Of a DNA stretch of 64,000 nucleotides, positions 11,209 to 22,634 are shown in pieces. Below the pieces are notes generated by a model, which was not told the origin of the DNA, did not search any database, and saw only the letters and a list, made by a program, of their open reading frames with translations. The stretch's first letter is position 1; each line of letters begins with the position of its first letter. A program made the position numbers and the translations under genes. The stretch is from Cercophora sp. LCS_1 (lineage: Eukaryota > Ascomycota > Sordariomycetes > Sordariales > Lasiosphaeriaceae): the NCBI GenBank assembly GCA_036250225.1, contig JAPZLL010000021.1:558001-622000 (forward strand). Reading direction: 5' to 3'.

Positions 11209-12234
11209 ATGTCCTGTCCCATCGACGGAAATGGCGATCTCTACGGCCTCGGACTTCGACTCGGCCTCTACTTCCAGGGGATCGCGACGGTGCTGTCCAA
11301 GGTGTACATGGGAGCCGAGTTCAAGGTGCTGCAGACGACGACGCTAGCCTTTGTGTTTGCCAACTGGTGCGTGTTGGCGAACCGGTCCGTTGGCCGCACC
11401 ATCCTGGGTTCCGAGTTTCTCGCCATGGGCTTGCTCCTCACGCCGCAGATGGCGCCCGCGCAGCGCATGGCCCTCGTATCCTTCCGCGACGTCACCACCG
11501 CGCTGCTTTCCTTCCTCATAGCCTGTCTGGAGATGTGGTTCGCCTACCAGGGGCTCGACGTCCTGCCCAAATCGCCCTGCGGACCTGAGTACGGCTTCTT
11601 CTTTGCTCAGGTCGACCTGCGCGGCTGGTACCGCACCGCCCTGAAGGTTTTTGACTGCATATTCCTGGTCATCACGATCGGGAACCTCTATTTCACCTGG
11701 CAGGGTTTCAAAAAAGTCAAAGCTATCCGAGGTATGCTCACACACCCCCTCCTACCATTGACACCGCGATCTCTTGCTAGTGATAGACATGCGCTGAATT
11801 TGGATGGGTGCGATTCGATGACAGATCGAGGAGACGAAGCCCTGGTCAACGAATCGCTCCAGGTCTACAACGTGTTCAGCATCCCCCAAGTCCTCCTGAT
11901 GCTCTTCAGTATCCCCGGCACCGAGCTGGTGCTGCACTGGAACCGCATCGGCGGGGTCCGCACCGTCGATTCCGTCAGCCAGCTCACCCCGTTGCTCCTG
12001 GGACTCGGGCAGCTCGTCTACACCCTGGTCGCACTGGCACGGCGCTACGCATCGGGTGAGCTCCGAACAACCCTGCATCAGGCCGTCAACGCCGTCGAAA
12101 ACCCGTCCACTCTCCTCGCACTGCTCGAGGGGCGGGTTGCGTACAAAGGAGCAAGGCCGGCGGCCCAGTGCCGCGCGCGCACGGGAGGGAGTGGCCAGGA
12201 AGACCCTGAAAACATCAACAATGTGGAACTATAA
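11209..12234 (+). CDS. Fungal integral membrane protein, D-L-Y-G-L-G family, paralogue
   Basis: I start at the ATG at 11209 (MSCPIDGNGDLYGLG) because it matches the paralogue's N terminus in register; an in-frame ATG lies 69 bp upstream. 341 aa with about seven TM helices: ATVLSKVYM, LAFVFANWCVLANRS, LLSFLIACLEMWFAY, VFDCIFLVITIGNLYF, IPQVLLMLFSI, LTPLLLGLGQLVYTLVAL. The R-Y motif at the end of the last helix is followed by a 60-residue polar tail. A GTATGC-to-TAG stretch at 11732-11786 looks like an intron, but removing it shifts the frame into a stop, so I keep it as coding. That loop (about residues 175-205) has no equal in the paralogue. Function unknown. Confidence 0.75.
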   Translation: MSCPIDGNGDLYGLGLRLGLYFQGIATVLSKVYMGAEFKVLQTTTLAFVFANWCVLANRSVGRTILGSEFLAMGLLLTPQMAPAQRMALVSFRDVTTALLSFLIACLEMWFAYQGLDVLPKSPCGPEYGFFFAQVDLRGWYRTALKVFDCIFLVITIGNLYFTWQGFKKVKAIRGMLTHPLLPLTPRSLASDRHALNLDGCDSMTDRGDEALVNESLQVYNVFSIPQVLLMLFSIPGTELVLHWNRIGGVRTVDSVSQLTPLLLGLGQLVYTLVALARRYASGELRTTLHQAVNAVENPSTLLALLEGRVAYKGARPAAQCRARTGGSGQEDPENINNVEL

Positions 12235-13259
12235 AACGTGGAGAGTCAAGTTATTGTTAACCGTCACAGCACTAGTCACCTTGGTAGCTTCCCGTGTGGA
12301 TTAGCCAGGCCCTCTGAAAATCACTATTCCAAGCGGTCCGGTGGTGAATCGGGCACAAAAGATGATGAGCACAGGATGAAGATGGTCGGAAATGCGCGCA
12401 AAGTGAGGGGTGTCCAAACCTATTGGGTTTGTGGTTTACTTCAAGGAGAGGAAAATGTCTGATTGGCTGGGCGAGAAACCAATGCTTGGTCCGGGCTGTG
12501 CCGCGAATCCGCAACGCTCATCTCCCCGACCCCGCAGATTCCAAGATCCCATATTATCCTTTCAATCTCTTCCTGCTTCACTTCCCCGTCGCCACCACAA
12601 TCAACTCCATAGATCTGATCAACACTCTCCGAAATGTCCACATCATCCTTTCCCATCTTCCCCGCGATGAAGGGCCACACGTCGAACCATGAAGCCTACC
12701 CTCCTCCCGGAACTTTGGCGTCCTCTTCCTCATGTTCTCTTCCCTCGCCATGGGCTCCAGCTACGCGACCATCAAATCCCCTGCGCAACCCCCACCCCGA
12801 CAGCCACTCAATCCTCTCCAATTCGACATGGTGAGCTGGCACGACGCTGCATGCCGTTGGTGAGCTCTTCAACTTCGCCACCTTCCTCGGTGAAGTCCTC
12901 GACAGGCGAGACGTTGTTGATGTGAATGCCAATGCCGAAAACTCGTATCTCAGATTCTTTGTCGGAGAATATCCGCGTCTTCCTCGAGACTGTCATCGAC
13001 TCCTCCGATTCAGCTCTAAAATCACGGGCAACTCCAAGGCCCGACCACATAAAATCATGTGTATTAAGATCACGAAGAAGCATCTAGGTGACATGGTCTA
13101 CCACTGCAACGAATTCAACGAGTACGAGAAGCCAATCGACTGCTGGGGATGCTACTATAACTGGGGCGACGTCCGCGCCGGCGAACTCTGGACGGGGCAA
13201 ACAACCTCTGATTGCGTTCCAATCAATGGCGCCGAGCAAAGTTCGCCCACTGACCTCGC
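12235..13259. other. Intergenic leading into a SET-domain relic
   Basis: An open frame from 12922 runs into the SET relic, but the first 110 codons (Cys-containing, HCNEFNEYEKPIDCWGC) are not recognisable. They may be part of the decayed gene or of a different one. Nothing else is supported. Confidence 0.35.
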
Positions 13260-13658
13260 CATGGATTTTTATGAAGTCAAGTCCATCCCCGGAAAGGACG
13301 GAATGGTCGCGACGTTGCCGATCTCGAGGGGCACGCGGCTTCTGGCCGAGAAGCCGTTGTTCAGACTTCCTGGTGCTGCCGCCGATTCGACCATGGCCGA
13401 AGCACTGATACTCGCTCGAGTCAAAGGTCCCTCCCACAACAACCAGCGAGCCTTCCTCTCGATCGAGGATATTCATAGAGGTGATGGGATCGAGTGCATG
13501 TAGTGCGGGACATCGATATTGGAGAGGGAATCTCCATCTCGTATATTAGCGGTATGACCATGACTATGACACAGAGACAACGCCATTTCTGGATGAAGTT
13601 TAGCTTTTCATGCTCGGGCGAGCTTCGATCTCTCCCAACGGATGTTATTTTGTTCTAG
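13260..13658 (+). pseudogene. SET-domain protein relic with internal deletion
   Basis: The segment FYEVKSIPGKDGMVATLPI, then RGTRLLAEKPLFRLPG and RAFLSIEDIH, matches the start of a fungal SET domain, where a G-x-G-x-x-A strand precedes a R-G-x-x-(I/L)-x-x-E-x-P motif. This frame stops at 13501. Immediately after, in another frame (13500-13658), comes VRDIDIGEGISISYISG and a basic stretch ending in FSFSCSGEL. That looks like the domain's end: R-D-I-x-x-G-E-x-(I/L)-x-I-S-Y plus the beginning of a post-SET cysteine cluster. The central substrate and SAM-binding part, including the N-H-x-C-x-P-N motif, is missing. So this is an internally deleted, non-functional lysine methyltransferase-like gene. 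Confidence 0.6.
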
Positions 13659-14178
13659 GAGAATCGCGCAGATCAGGAGGGACTAGGAGCTTTGGGCTGC
13701 TAATGACCTCTCTGCTGATTGCATCTGGGTTGATGCTACCAAACATTGCGTGAGCAGCTGAGACTTATCAAGGATGAGAACCTCTAGGTATTGGGACTTG
13801 TGGGAGTGTATAAAGCTCTTTTTGAGTGATGATTACATTGGGTGACAAGGCGCGGGCGCAAGTGTTTAGTCAGAGGGCATATGCTGCGCACAGGGTTGTT
13901 TCTGGGGACCACTAACACACAAATACTGAAGCGCTTTGCGGAGAGATCGGTCGAGTATCCAACTCTCCAAAACAAACCTTCTGTTGCTTGGTGTTTCAAG
14001 CTCTTGGCAGGGCCCGCAGCAACGTTAGGCCGAAGCAAGGGTAAGACCAAACAGAACGCAGCCACAGTAGAAGCGGGGAATGTAGCATCGACTTTTCACG
14101 CAAATATCTTGGTTGGGTCTCTGCGCAACCCCTTGCCCTGCCGAGTTCATTTTCGTCCAACAAGATTTTCTCTCGCCC

Positions 14179-16303
14179 ATGGCAGAACTGTATCATCACC
14201 AACCGCTCCCGACCGACCGGTCGATCCGGGTCCTTGAGCTCCAGCCCGCTCCGCACCTGACTGCACCGATAGAATGCCGTCTCAAGGCAGTCTCGCTCGA
14301 TGAGGAACCCAAGTATTGGGCTTTGTCCTACTCTTGGGATGCACAAACACCCAGCAGTCCAATCACCATCTTGTGCGACAATGCTAGTCCGCACAACAAT
14401 AGTGTGCTGAGTGTGACGGCCAACTGTGTCACTGCTATGCGGCGACTTCGGCACGAGACAGAAGAGCGCACACTTTGGATCGATGGCATTTGCATTGACC
14501 AAACGTCGCTGACCGAGAGGAGCAGTCAGGTGGCTCTGATGTCCGAGATCTACCGCGAAGCTTCGCAGGTTGTTGTCTGGCTCGGCGAGGGAGACGCAGC
14601 GACTGCACATGCCTTCAGCCTCCTGGCCAATATCGGCGACCTTGACACTCTCAGTCTAGAAAATCGACCTGGGCGCGATTTTAGTGTCGAAGCCAAGCAT
14701 CGGATGCAAGGCGCGCTTCATAGCCGCGCAAGACAACTTCTCCAAGGTGAACCTACCCCTACCGCCCCCCCCCGATCCGAAGGTTGTATCTAACAGTACC
14801 ATCCCAGAGGCCGGATGCGCATCGGCAGAATCCGACAAAGTCGGCGCCATTTTCCGTCGCAGCTGGTTCTATCGGATGTGGACAATCCAAGAAGTGATAT
14901 TTGCTTCATCAAACAAAATTCACGTCCACTGCGGCGACATCGCCATTACTTGGCTCAAACTGGTAACAGCTGTCGACTGCCTCCGCGCCATCAAGTACGC
15001 CTGGGGCGGATGGCAGAACGCGATGCGCGTGCAGAGTTATCTTACCCAAATGATGATCCTCCACCGATTCCCCTCAGCACGCGAGCTTACCAAGGGAAAC
15101 CCAGCCAACACACTGCAGCACTTTGATGCTGGGGTCCTTATGGTACGTTGTCGGGAAAAGGCGGCGAGCGACCCTAAAGACAAAGCCCTAGCTTTATACG
15201 GGTTGCTCAGTGAGCTCGGACTGCCAGTGCCTCGACCTGACTATACGAAATCGATCGGGGATATATACGCCGAGACCACGGCGGCGTGTATTGAGTACGA
15301 CAAGAATCTGTTTTCTCTCTACTACGTGCCTTCAGACACCCGGCGTCCCGGACTCCCCTCATGGGTTCCCGACTGGTCAGACAAGGGCTGGGATGAAGGG
15401 GACACGCGGTATCCCGTCACAAGGGACAGGTTTGCTGCGTCGGGCAGCTCGGAACCCAAATGGAAGATCAGCAATGACCGACGACGGTTGACTGTCTACG
15501 GGAAGATCATCGATACCGTCATGTACTGCGCTAGCTCATATGCCATGACCGCACCTCCCGACATACCCGACATGGTTACGCGAGACATGTACGGTAGACT
15601 GACAGTTTCCGAGAAGTTACGAGGGATACATACCATTTACCGGACTTTCAAGGAATGGATCGATGTCAGCAGCTGGGCTCAGACGTATCCCACAGGCGAG
15701 AGTGTTGGAGATGTTGTTCGACGCACCTTGGTCAACGACGAACCGCGAAGCGTGGCAGAGAGTGTACACACATTTGGGGACTGGTTTGCCGCAATTCAGC
15801 TGCGTGAGGAGCAGTTGACCCAAGGAATGCATCAGAGGGTGCCTGGCAGGGAATCCTCCTTCCCCGTTGGAAATGGAGGGGGCGGCCTCTTTGCTCGTTT
15901 GGCGGGACGGGCTCTCTCAGCCCTCGAGCGCCAACGAGATGTTCTTGAACGGCGGGCTATGGGTCTCGTTGATGGGGAGGAACTGCCGATCGAGGTGAGG
16001 GTTCTGCTTGCGTTTGCAAAGCGGCCGGGCTGGCGCTATCACTCGAATGCGATTCCATTTTCCAGCAACAAAATCTTTTTCCGCACGGCTGGTGGATTCT
16101 TGGGTACCGCTCCAGACAAGATACCTGAACCAATTAGGAGCGATGATCAAATTGCTGTTGTGGCGGGGCTGGCGCTTCCAGTGATATTACGGCCTGACGG
16201 AGCGGGGTTTCGTCTGGTTTCCCATTGCTATCTTCACGGAGTCATGTATGGCGAGGCTTGGGAGCGCGTTGGTGGTCGTCTCGACGAGATTGTGCTTGTT
16301 TAA
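14179..16303 (+). CDS. HET-domain (heterokaryon incompatibility) protein
   Basis: Exons 14179-14746 and 14808-16303 give 687 aa; the 61-nt intron restores the frame (...LLQ|EAGCASAES...). The start at 14179 (MAELYHHQPL) fits the family, whose core begins soon after. The HET domain shows its three hallmarks: KYWALSYSWDAQ near residue 45, LWIDGICIDQTSLTERSSQV near 97, and IYREASQVVVWLG near 122. After it come FYRMWTIQEV and DPKDKALALYGLL, both usual in long HET proteins, and LPSWVPDWS. The C terminus carries the family's end motif (FRTAGGFLGTAP ... VILRPDGAGF ... CYLHGVMYGEAWE). HET domains trigger programmed cell death on non-self recognition in fungal heterokaryons. No lesion is visible, so this is probably functional. 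Its recognition partner cannot be read from the sequence. Confidence 0.92.
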
Positions 16304-17253
16304 TAGGGCAAAGTAACATGGTCGAAAGTCTTATACAGCCGACCAATCATGTATCAACCTTCCACCTCATCAACGGATGTCTGGGAGATGTATACCTCCC
16401 ACCTGCAACCCACTGTGTCTCCTTGATACCTACCTTCTGGCCCTCCTACCCAACATCCTTGACCACAACTGCTTCCCCATCAACCTCATCAACCTCCACC
16501 TGAGTCTTTACCACTTCCAACACTACTTCAATATCCTTCTCCTCAGAAATACTCACCACCACCAAATTCATCCACCCACCTTCCCTCGCGGCGCACTTAC
16601 GCCCCACCACGGTATTCTTCATCGTCGGTGAGATCACTTTGACGCTGATGTCGAGGATGCGCAACTATGTACGCTGAAACGGCGAGAGAGACGTGGGAAT
16701 GGGTTTTTCTTTCGCAATGGCACCCAGATGAGCTCAGCATTTACGGGTCCCCGATTGTGGAGATTGCGGAGAGCGTCTTGATGCGTGCAACAAGCTGGCG
16801 TGCCTGCCTGCTTGGCGTCCATGCAGTGAGATCTCAAAAGCGGGAGATGGATTGGCTGCTGGTACTGTAACGGGAAGCTCGTATGGGCTGACGTACTGTA
16901 AAGAGCTGAACCCGTCAAACTTACGGGGCTGAAGGCTGAGACGAGATCAAGACTCAGGCACCCCGTCCAGGCACGGTCACGTCGTCCGTGCGGGCGGCAG
17001 CAATTTTCAGGGGCTGCCATGTGGGGTGGCAGCCGTTGGTGGCTTTTGGTGGCGGTGGAATGCCTGGGGGCCTCATTTCTCGGCTCCCAAGGCTTGTGTG
17101 CACCAGGTCTCCCCCAAACATTTGCTATATCAACAAGCATCTGCCCATTTTGACGACAACACGCTGACTTTGATCACCATCCTGTCAATCGTCCCAACTT
17201 GCCTATCTCAAGCCACTCGTTGCAACTCGCAAGCACCCCAAGCTGCCGCCAAC
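16304..17253. other. Intergenic, no supported gene
   Basis: A minus-strand open frame at 16446-16664 is rich in Val and Glu but has no recognisable domain. A + strand frame at 16667-16870 (MYAETARETWEWVFLSQWH) is equally unassigned. The last 150 bp are pyrimidine-rich and read as the leader of the next gene. Confidence 0.4.
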
Positions 17254-17839
17254 ATGACCGCCCCATACATCCGAAAGGAGTCGTCGCCGTTCCTCAAGCG
17301 AGTCCTGATTCCCTTTTGGGTCCTTCGCATCATCATCTTGGTCTGTGGTATCGGTCTCTACGGCTTCGGTCTCGCCGCCATCATCGCCTTCACCAGCGAT
17401 CTCCAAGACTATGAGAGACAGTACAACACCAGCTTGGGGATCACGGCGGCCCAGGCCGTCTTGGGCGCCGTCCTGGCCCTCCTTTTCATCTGCTTCATTC
17501 TCGAGATAGTGTGCGTCGTCAAGCGTGGCCGACGCACGCTGAGTCCCGGCTTCTTCCTCGGCATCAACGTCCTGCAGTCGACCTTTGTTGTCGTCATGTT
17601 CGTCCTGTCCATGATTGGCGCCAGGACGCCTGGCAGTGTTGGCATCGCGGCTGCCATCCTGTGAGTAGCCGATTTCTGGTGGAGTTGCATGTGTAAGAAT
17701 ATTTGCTGACAGCGCCTCCAGTATCGTCTGGCTCGGCTTCCTCGTCTACGCATCGGTCATCTACCACAAGTTCCGCAGCGGAAAGCTCACCGCCGATGCT
17801 GAGCACACGGGTGCCGTTCCTCCCAAGGCTTCTCATTAA
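17254..17839 (+). CDS. Small four-TM (MARVEL-like) membrane protein
   Basis: Exons 17254-17660 and 17722-17839 give 174 aa; the intron has GTGAGT, a GCTGAC branch site and a CAG end. The start MTAPYIRKESS follows a pyrimidine-rich leader. Four hydrophobic helices are clear: VLRIIILVCGIGLYGFGLAA, ITAAQAVLGAVLALLFICF, FLGINVLQSTFVVVMFVLSM, and, across the splice, AAAILIVWLGFLVYASVIY. This spacing, with a long extracellular-side loop after helix 1 (DLQDYERQYNTSLG), is that of fungal MARVEL-type proteins, which sit in plasma-membrane or vesicle microdomains. The family call rests on topology only. Intact, with a short polar C-terminal tail. Confidence 0.75.
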
Positions 17840-18352
17840 GGCATCTTTCATGTGATAGGAGTAAGGTAGCGGCAATGTGTTTAGGATACCAATGGGTTGG
17901 ACTGATAGTGCCTGAAGGGAAGATTCTCTGATAAGTAATACGTGATGCACGGAGTTTGGAGAGTATACAGCCCTTGGCTTGAGCGGGATTGCTATACTTG
18001 GCTGTTCGATATTGGACAGGAAATATGAACTTCGTGGTTAGAGTCGAATTGACGATCCTCAAACAACGGTCACCCGTCTACCTTTGACATCCTTCCGTCC
18101 TTTTTGATATATCCCCCTCGGATGACATTATCCTTCCATCATGATTGCCATTTTGCAGCCCGGAGCTTCCCCCACGCATCCCGTTTGGTGGTGCATATCT
18201 GCTGTGCCGCAGCTGCGCAGATACGTCTTGGGTCAACTGCTGGGAAGAAACCATCAATTGTATAACAAGCTTGAAAACCCTCGCCCTCATGCCGTGTTAG
18301 GAAACTTCAGTTCGTGACTGTTCAATGCCTCGGATAAAATAAATACGACAAC

Positions 18353-18600
18353 ATGGCAGGTTACGACATGATCGGTGAGGACTACCTCCTCTTCAAGCAA
18401 CTCCTCACAGCCGTCCTCGAGCGCTCCAACACCCACACCGCTCTGGCCCCCTATGTCAAAGGCACCCACGTCTTGGATCTTTCCTGTGGTATTGGCCATT
18501 ATTCTACTCGTCTCCTGGGATGGGGCGCCAAGTCTGTCGTCGGCTTCGGTCTCTCAGCTGCCATGGTCGAGGTCGCCAACAAGCAATCCGAGACGCTTCT
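18353..18600 (+). pseudogene. SAM-dependent methyltransferase, truncated after motif I
   Basis: From the ATG at 18353 the protein begins as a class I methyltransferase: MAGYDMIGEDYLLFKQLL, then motif I HVLDLSCGIGHYSTRLLGWG, then an acidic-loop equivalent VVGFGLSAAMVEVAN. This is the usual start of fungal small-molecule methyltransferases. Coding similarity stops at about 18595, exactly where a dispersed repeat begins (18601-18655). The frame then ends at 18668. About two thirds of the normal 250-300 residues, including the rest of the SAM pocket, are gone, so the protein would be inactive. An insertion or rearrangement at the repeat is the simplest cause. Confidence 0.75.
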
Positions 18601-18655
18601 AGTTACACAAAGGAGTAGCGGAGGCGTGGTGAGAATCAGCATCTCATTATCGTCT
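18601..18655 (+). repeat. Dispersed repeat, copy 2, at the methyltransferase break
   Basis: Matches 5208-5262 over about 52 bases with mostly transition differences. It begins at the point where the upstream methyltransferase loses its reading frame. Confidence 0.6.
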
Positions 18656-19113
18656 AAGGTCTTGTGGTAATCTTACTGCTGAGTTGTGCGGGGATCCAAG
18701 GTGTTGAATGTGCATCAACAGTGAGAAATTGGCACCCAATCGGTCAGGCTCTGAGGCAGCAGCCCAAATCCCATTTTCGGACTGGTGACATGTCGATGTC
18801 GGTGGCCAGCCCCGCCGCAACCGAAGCAGTCAACCAGTCGCAATTCAAACCGGGGTGGCTGGCTGAGCTGAAATGGTGGGCAGGGGGAGGGGGCCTAGGA
18901 GGCGAGCGCCACACGCACAGCGGCGTGCTTGCCAGTTTTGCGTGTCTGAAAAAAGTCGCGCTTTCCCTCGGCCGTGTGCTGAGCAGGACAAAACAACCCT
19001 ATCCACAACCGAAGAGAGACCAGGAGTCGCTTTTTGCAAAATATCAATTCCCAGCGGCACAGAGTCAACTTCCCCAACCATCGTCGCTCACATCCTTTCG
19101 ACTTTTTCACAAC

Positions 19114-21231
19114 ATGGATCAAGTGCTCAACATCCGGGGCTCCCATCTTGGCATCGATGTCCCTCCCACGACGATGAGGGATCCCGAGTCGCTCCCGAAT
19201 GGAAGAGAAACGGACGACACCGGTTACGATACTATCGATCAACGTGACAAGAAAAGTGGATGGGGCTTGATCGAGAAGCGATATCGATCAAACCTCAATG
19301 ACAAGATTGCTGAGCTCCGAGACAGCGTGCCTGCTCTACGAATCATGTCAAAGGCGTCTACCAGCGGAGATTGCGAGGATCGGGAACGGGACGAGTTGGA
19401 AGGCCTCGCTCCTGCACGCAAGCTGAACAAGGCAACTGTCCTGGTGAAGGCGACGGAATACATTCGCCACCTCGAGAAAAAAAGCGACCGACTCGTTGAA
19501 GAGAATCGCAGTTTGTCGGCCAAGGTCGCCCAGTACGAAAAACTACACATGCGCGCGCCCCAAGCGCCGTCTGTTGTGTCCCGAGATTCTGGGTACGCTT
19601 CTCTTCATCGTAGCCCCGCATCGATTGTTGCGGGCGTGCTTTCCAAGGGGCCGCCCAGTTTTCTGCAGGGGCTCGGTAGATCTCGTGGCCCCTCCTCGGT
19701 GTCGACAGGGCAGGCGTCAGAGCTGCACCGCTCGTGGTTTCAAGAACAAAGCTCGAGGCTTCAAATTGGCGGACTTGGCGGACTTGGCGGACTTTTCAAG
19801 AACCCGGATTGTCCGAATGACAACCTACATTCTCTCCAGAATGCTGCCACCTCGAACGGTGGACGGGAAGATGGGTCTGAGGGTGTGGTATCCGATGTGT
19901 TAAGCCAAGCTGAGTCTGACTGGAACATATCGGATGGGAGTTACGACTGCCAAGAGCCCCGGCACCCGTTTGAGCTCATCCGCCGACCTGCCGCAAAGGT
20001 TCTTCTGGACGCTTTCATTGTCAGTAGATCCAACGTCGATGCGACCCGGCCGAGTAAGGACGACGGCGGGAGCAGAACCAACGATTCAACGTCGTCTACG
20101 GCAAGTCAACCCCCCAGCACATCACAGTTGACCTCGGCGACCGATGATAAGCCAAGCCGGAAGCGAAAACAAGTGGATAGCTCCTCCGAAGGCGACGAAG
20201 ACGGTGGCTGTCGCGTTTCCAAACGCTTGGCCAAAGGGGAGGGAGTCAAGCCAGAACGGCTTCTGGCTTGTCCCTTTTGCAAGAACGACCCGGTTAAGTT
20301 CCGCGTCTGTTATAAATACGTCCTCAAGAACACATCGAGACTCAAGTACGTCTTTTGCATGAACCCTGCACGTCTTAGCCCGTCGCTAACACGTTTGATA
20401 CAGGCAACATCTCGAAAGATGCCATCGAATCCCCCCTCATTGCTCAGCATGCTCAGAAGAGTTCAAGTCTGAACATGAATGTCGAGTCCACGAGCGATCT
20501 CGTACCTGTGAAGTACAGCCCGAAAGGATTTGGCACGGTGTTGCCGAGCAGCAGTGGTCCTTGCTCAAGGGCTGTGTTTCCCGTTTCAAAACTCGTGAGG
20601 AGAACTGGTACATCATCTACGGAATCCTCTTCCCAGATGCACCCCGTCCTTCTAGTCCATGTTAGTGTCCTCTCAAGATGTCTCAACCCACAATGCTCTG
20701 CTAACCGTCCAAGACGTCGACATTCCCGGATTCTCCGAAGACACGCAAGCATTGGTAGACTTTGCGAGCATTCAAGGACCTGCTATTATCGCTTCATTCG
20801 TTCAGAACGCGCTACCACTCGAGCTACGACCTCACGAGGATACAGTCCAAGCATTCGTGCAATTCCTCCTTCCGGATGCGGTTGGCATGCTCCTAGAGAC
20901 GTGGGAGTCTAGGAGCAACAGTTCTGAGCGTACAGCCGCAGACGAGGTAACCACAACAGAGTCACCGAATAGCAGCAGCGAACATCCGGTTGCTCTGACT
21001 TCTTCGGCAGCAGCGGCGACAGAGACTGACCCCGCTCACAGCCTTGGACAGTTGACCACCTCGGAAGAATTGCCCAGCCAGCAGGTGGCTCTGCCTCCTG
21101 ATGCTAGCCTTTTTGGGATCCATGGTACGACGCTAGGCGGCTTTGACATGGCGATGCCGCCAGAGAGCGAGTGTACGGCAGGCCACTTCAATTTTACTTG
21201 GGTTGACTGGATGGAGCCAAAGTTTCCTTGA
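19114..21231 (+). CDS. bHLH transcription factor fused to a C2H2-like fungal domain
   Basis: Exons 19114-20345, 20404-20660 and 20714-21231 give 668 aa; both introns (58 and 53 nt) have clean borders and GCTAAC-type branch sites. Residues 48-122 are a bHLH domain, with basic region GLIEKRYRSNLNDKI (Tyr at the SREBP-specific position) and helix 2 LNKATVLVKATEYIRHL, separated by a long loop, then a short leucine-zipper run. Residues about 385-450 hold a second module: ACPFCKNDPVKFRVC, SRLKQHLERCH, then HCSACSEEF ... CRVHERSRTCEV. It is a Cys/His motif known in many fungal proteins of unknown role. It continues into WYIIYGILFPDAPRPSSPYVD. A nuclear DNA-binding role follows from the bHLH; the target genes are unknown. 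The start at 19114 lies just after a pyrimidine-rich leader. Confidence 0.88.
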
Positions 21232-21558
21232 AGGAGCCCTTCACAGCCTCGAGTTCGCTCCATTACACACCTATAGACGCGGCTGCTTAGGCCTCAATGT
21301 CTTTTACAAAGGCCATCGCCCCTTCCGAAATGGCCCGAAGGCTATAGTGAATATGGCAATCTCAACAATATCAAGTGGGTGGTTTTACTTCACCCTATCT
21401 TACGTATGGAATGGGGTGTGGGGGGAAACAAGCTGAAGAGTGGGAAAAGCAACTCATTTCCATGATGTCGCCTTGTTTGACATCCATGCATCTACTTTCT
21501 AATAGGGGTTGAACTGAGTAGAGCTCGAATCTAACAGGCCCACAGACAGCCCGTCTCC

Positions 21559-22377
21559 CTACTGCTTCGCCCTCCTCTCCTCCCTCAAGCTCAACACCAA
21601 ATACGCGCCCAACAACCCCGCCGAAACCCCAAACCTCCAAGCCTCCTCCTCACTTCTCCACATCATCAACACGTCCACGATAATGCCAAGCCACAGCTGA
21701 ATCTTGCCAGTCCACATCAACAAACTTGCCACCCTCCACCAACCTCCAAAATGTGCATACATCAGCGCATGGTGCGCGGTGTTAGCCGCAGCAAACCACC
21801 TCCACCCAGCACATCCCGGCAAGAACCGCACAGACGACAACCACGGCGTCGTCAAGTGGTGAAAGCCAAAATGGAGGTCAATCTTCCTGCGTCAGTAGCT
21901 GAATGAACCTTTTTACTTCCAGACACCGAACGCCAAACAAGAATACGAGATCTGAAACCCTGTCACGGAACGGAAGTTGAGACATCCCGGAGGCTTCGTC
22001 TTCACCAACTCGGACCGCACCGTTTTTTTCTGCGGATAGGCGCTGAGAAGACGGCGGCAAGGGACACAGGTTCCGAGCAGACCAAATGTGCATGAAAAGG
22101 GGCTACATACCGCTCCGCCTGCTGCGCAGACACCAATGATATCGACATATTCCCAGAATTTGGACAGATGGAAGAGGTATCTCCCGATGTCTTGGTGATT
22201 TTCCTTTGGTGAAATGACTAGAAGGAAGAGGAGGAACGAGATGATCGAGTAGACGCGCGAGTTGAACTTGGTGATGGCAGGCGCGATGCGTGTTGATGCG
22301 CCGTGACGGCGGACCAGGGCGTGCGTTGTTCCCCAGGCGAGGAGATACGTGGCTGACTGAAAGAGCATTGACTTCAT
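21559..22377 (-). CDS. Divergent ELO (GNS1/SUR4)-like fatty-acid elongase
   Basis: Exon 1 is 22111-22377 and exon 2 about 21559-21882, total about 196 aa; the 3' splice site could instead be at 21886. The order of ELO landmarks is kept: LFHLSKFWEYVDI (the K-F-x-E-x-x-D segment), then across the intron DLHFGFHHLTTPW (the H-x-x-H-H box, here H-x-x-x-H-H), then AANTAHHALMYAHFGG (N-x-x-x-H-x-x-M-Y). Hydrophobic helices surround them. ELO enzymes condense malonyl-CoA with fatty acyl-CoA in the ER. This protein is about 100 residues shorter than the usual 300, and its histidine box has one extra residue, so activity is doubtful. Single-gene family member; no lesion seen. Confidence 0.6.
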
Positions 22378-22634
22378 GTTGACGCTCGTTGATTGCTAGA
22401 CTAGTGAAATTGCGAGGCAGATTCTTGACGCCGCGGTTCCTGGGTGGATTTTTATACGCGGAAGTGATGCAGCGCACGGGATGACTCATGCGGGGGAGAG
22501 GCAGTACCCATGGACGAGGTTGTCGGTCGGATCGGATTTACTGGAACGACATCCCGTCGTCCAGAATTGGGAGCTCCGATGAAAATTCACATCCAACTGA
22601 ACAATCACGCTCACGTCCGGTCAACCACTGCTCC

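Noticed and set aside
11732..11786. Possible intron in the gene at 11209
   Set aside because: GTATGC and TAG borders are present, but removal shifts the frame into an early stop.
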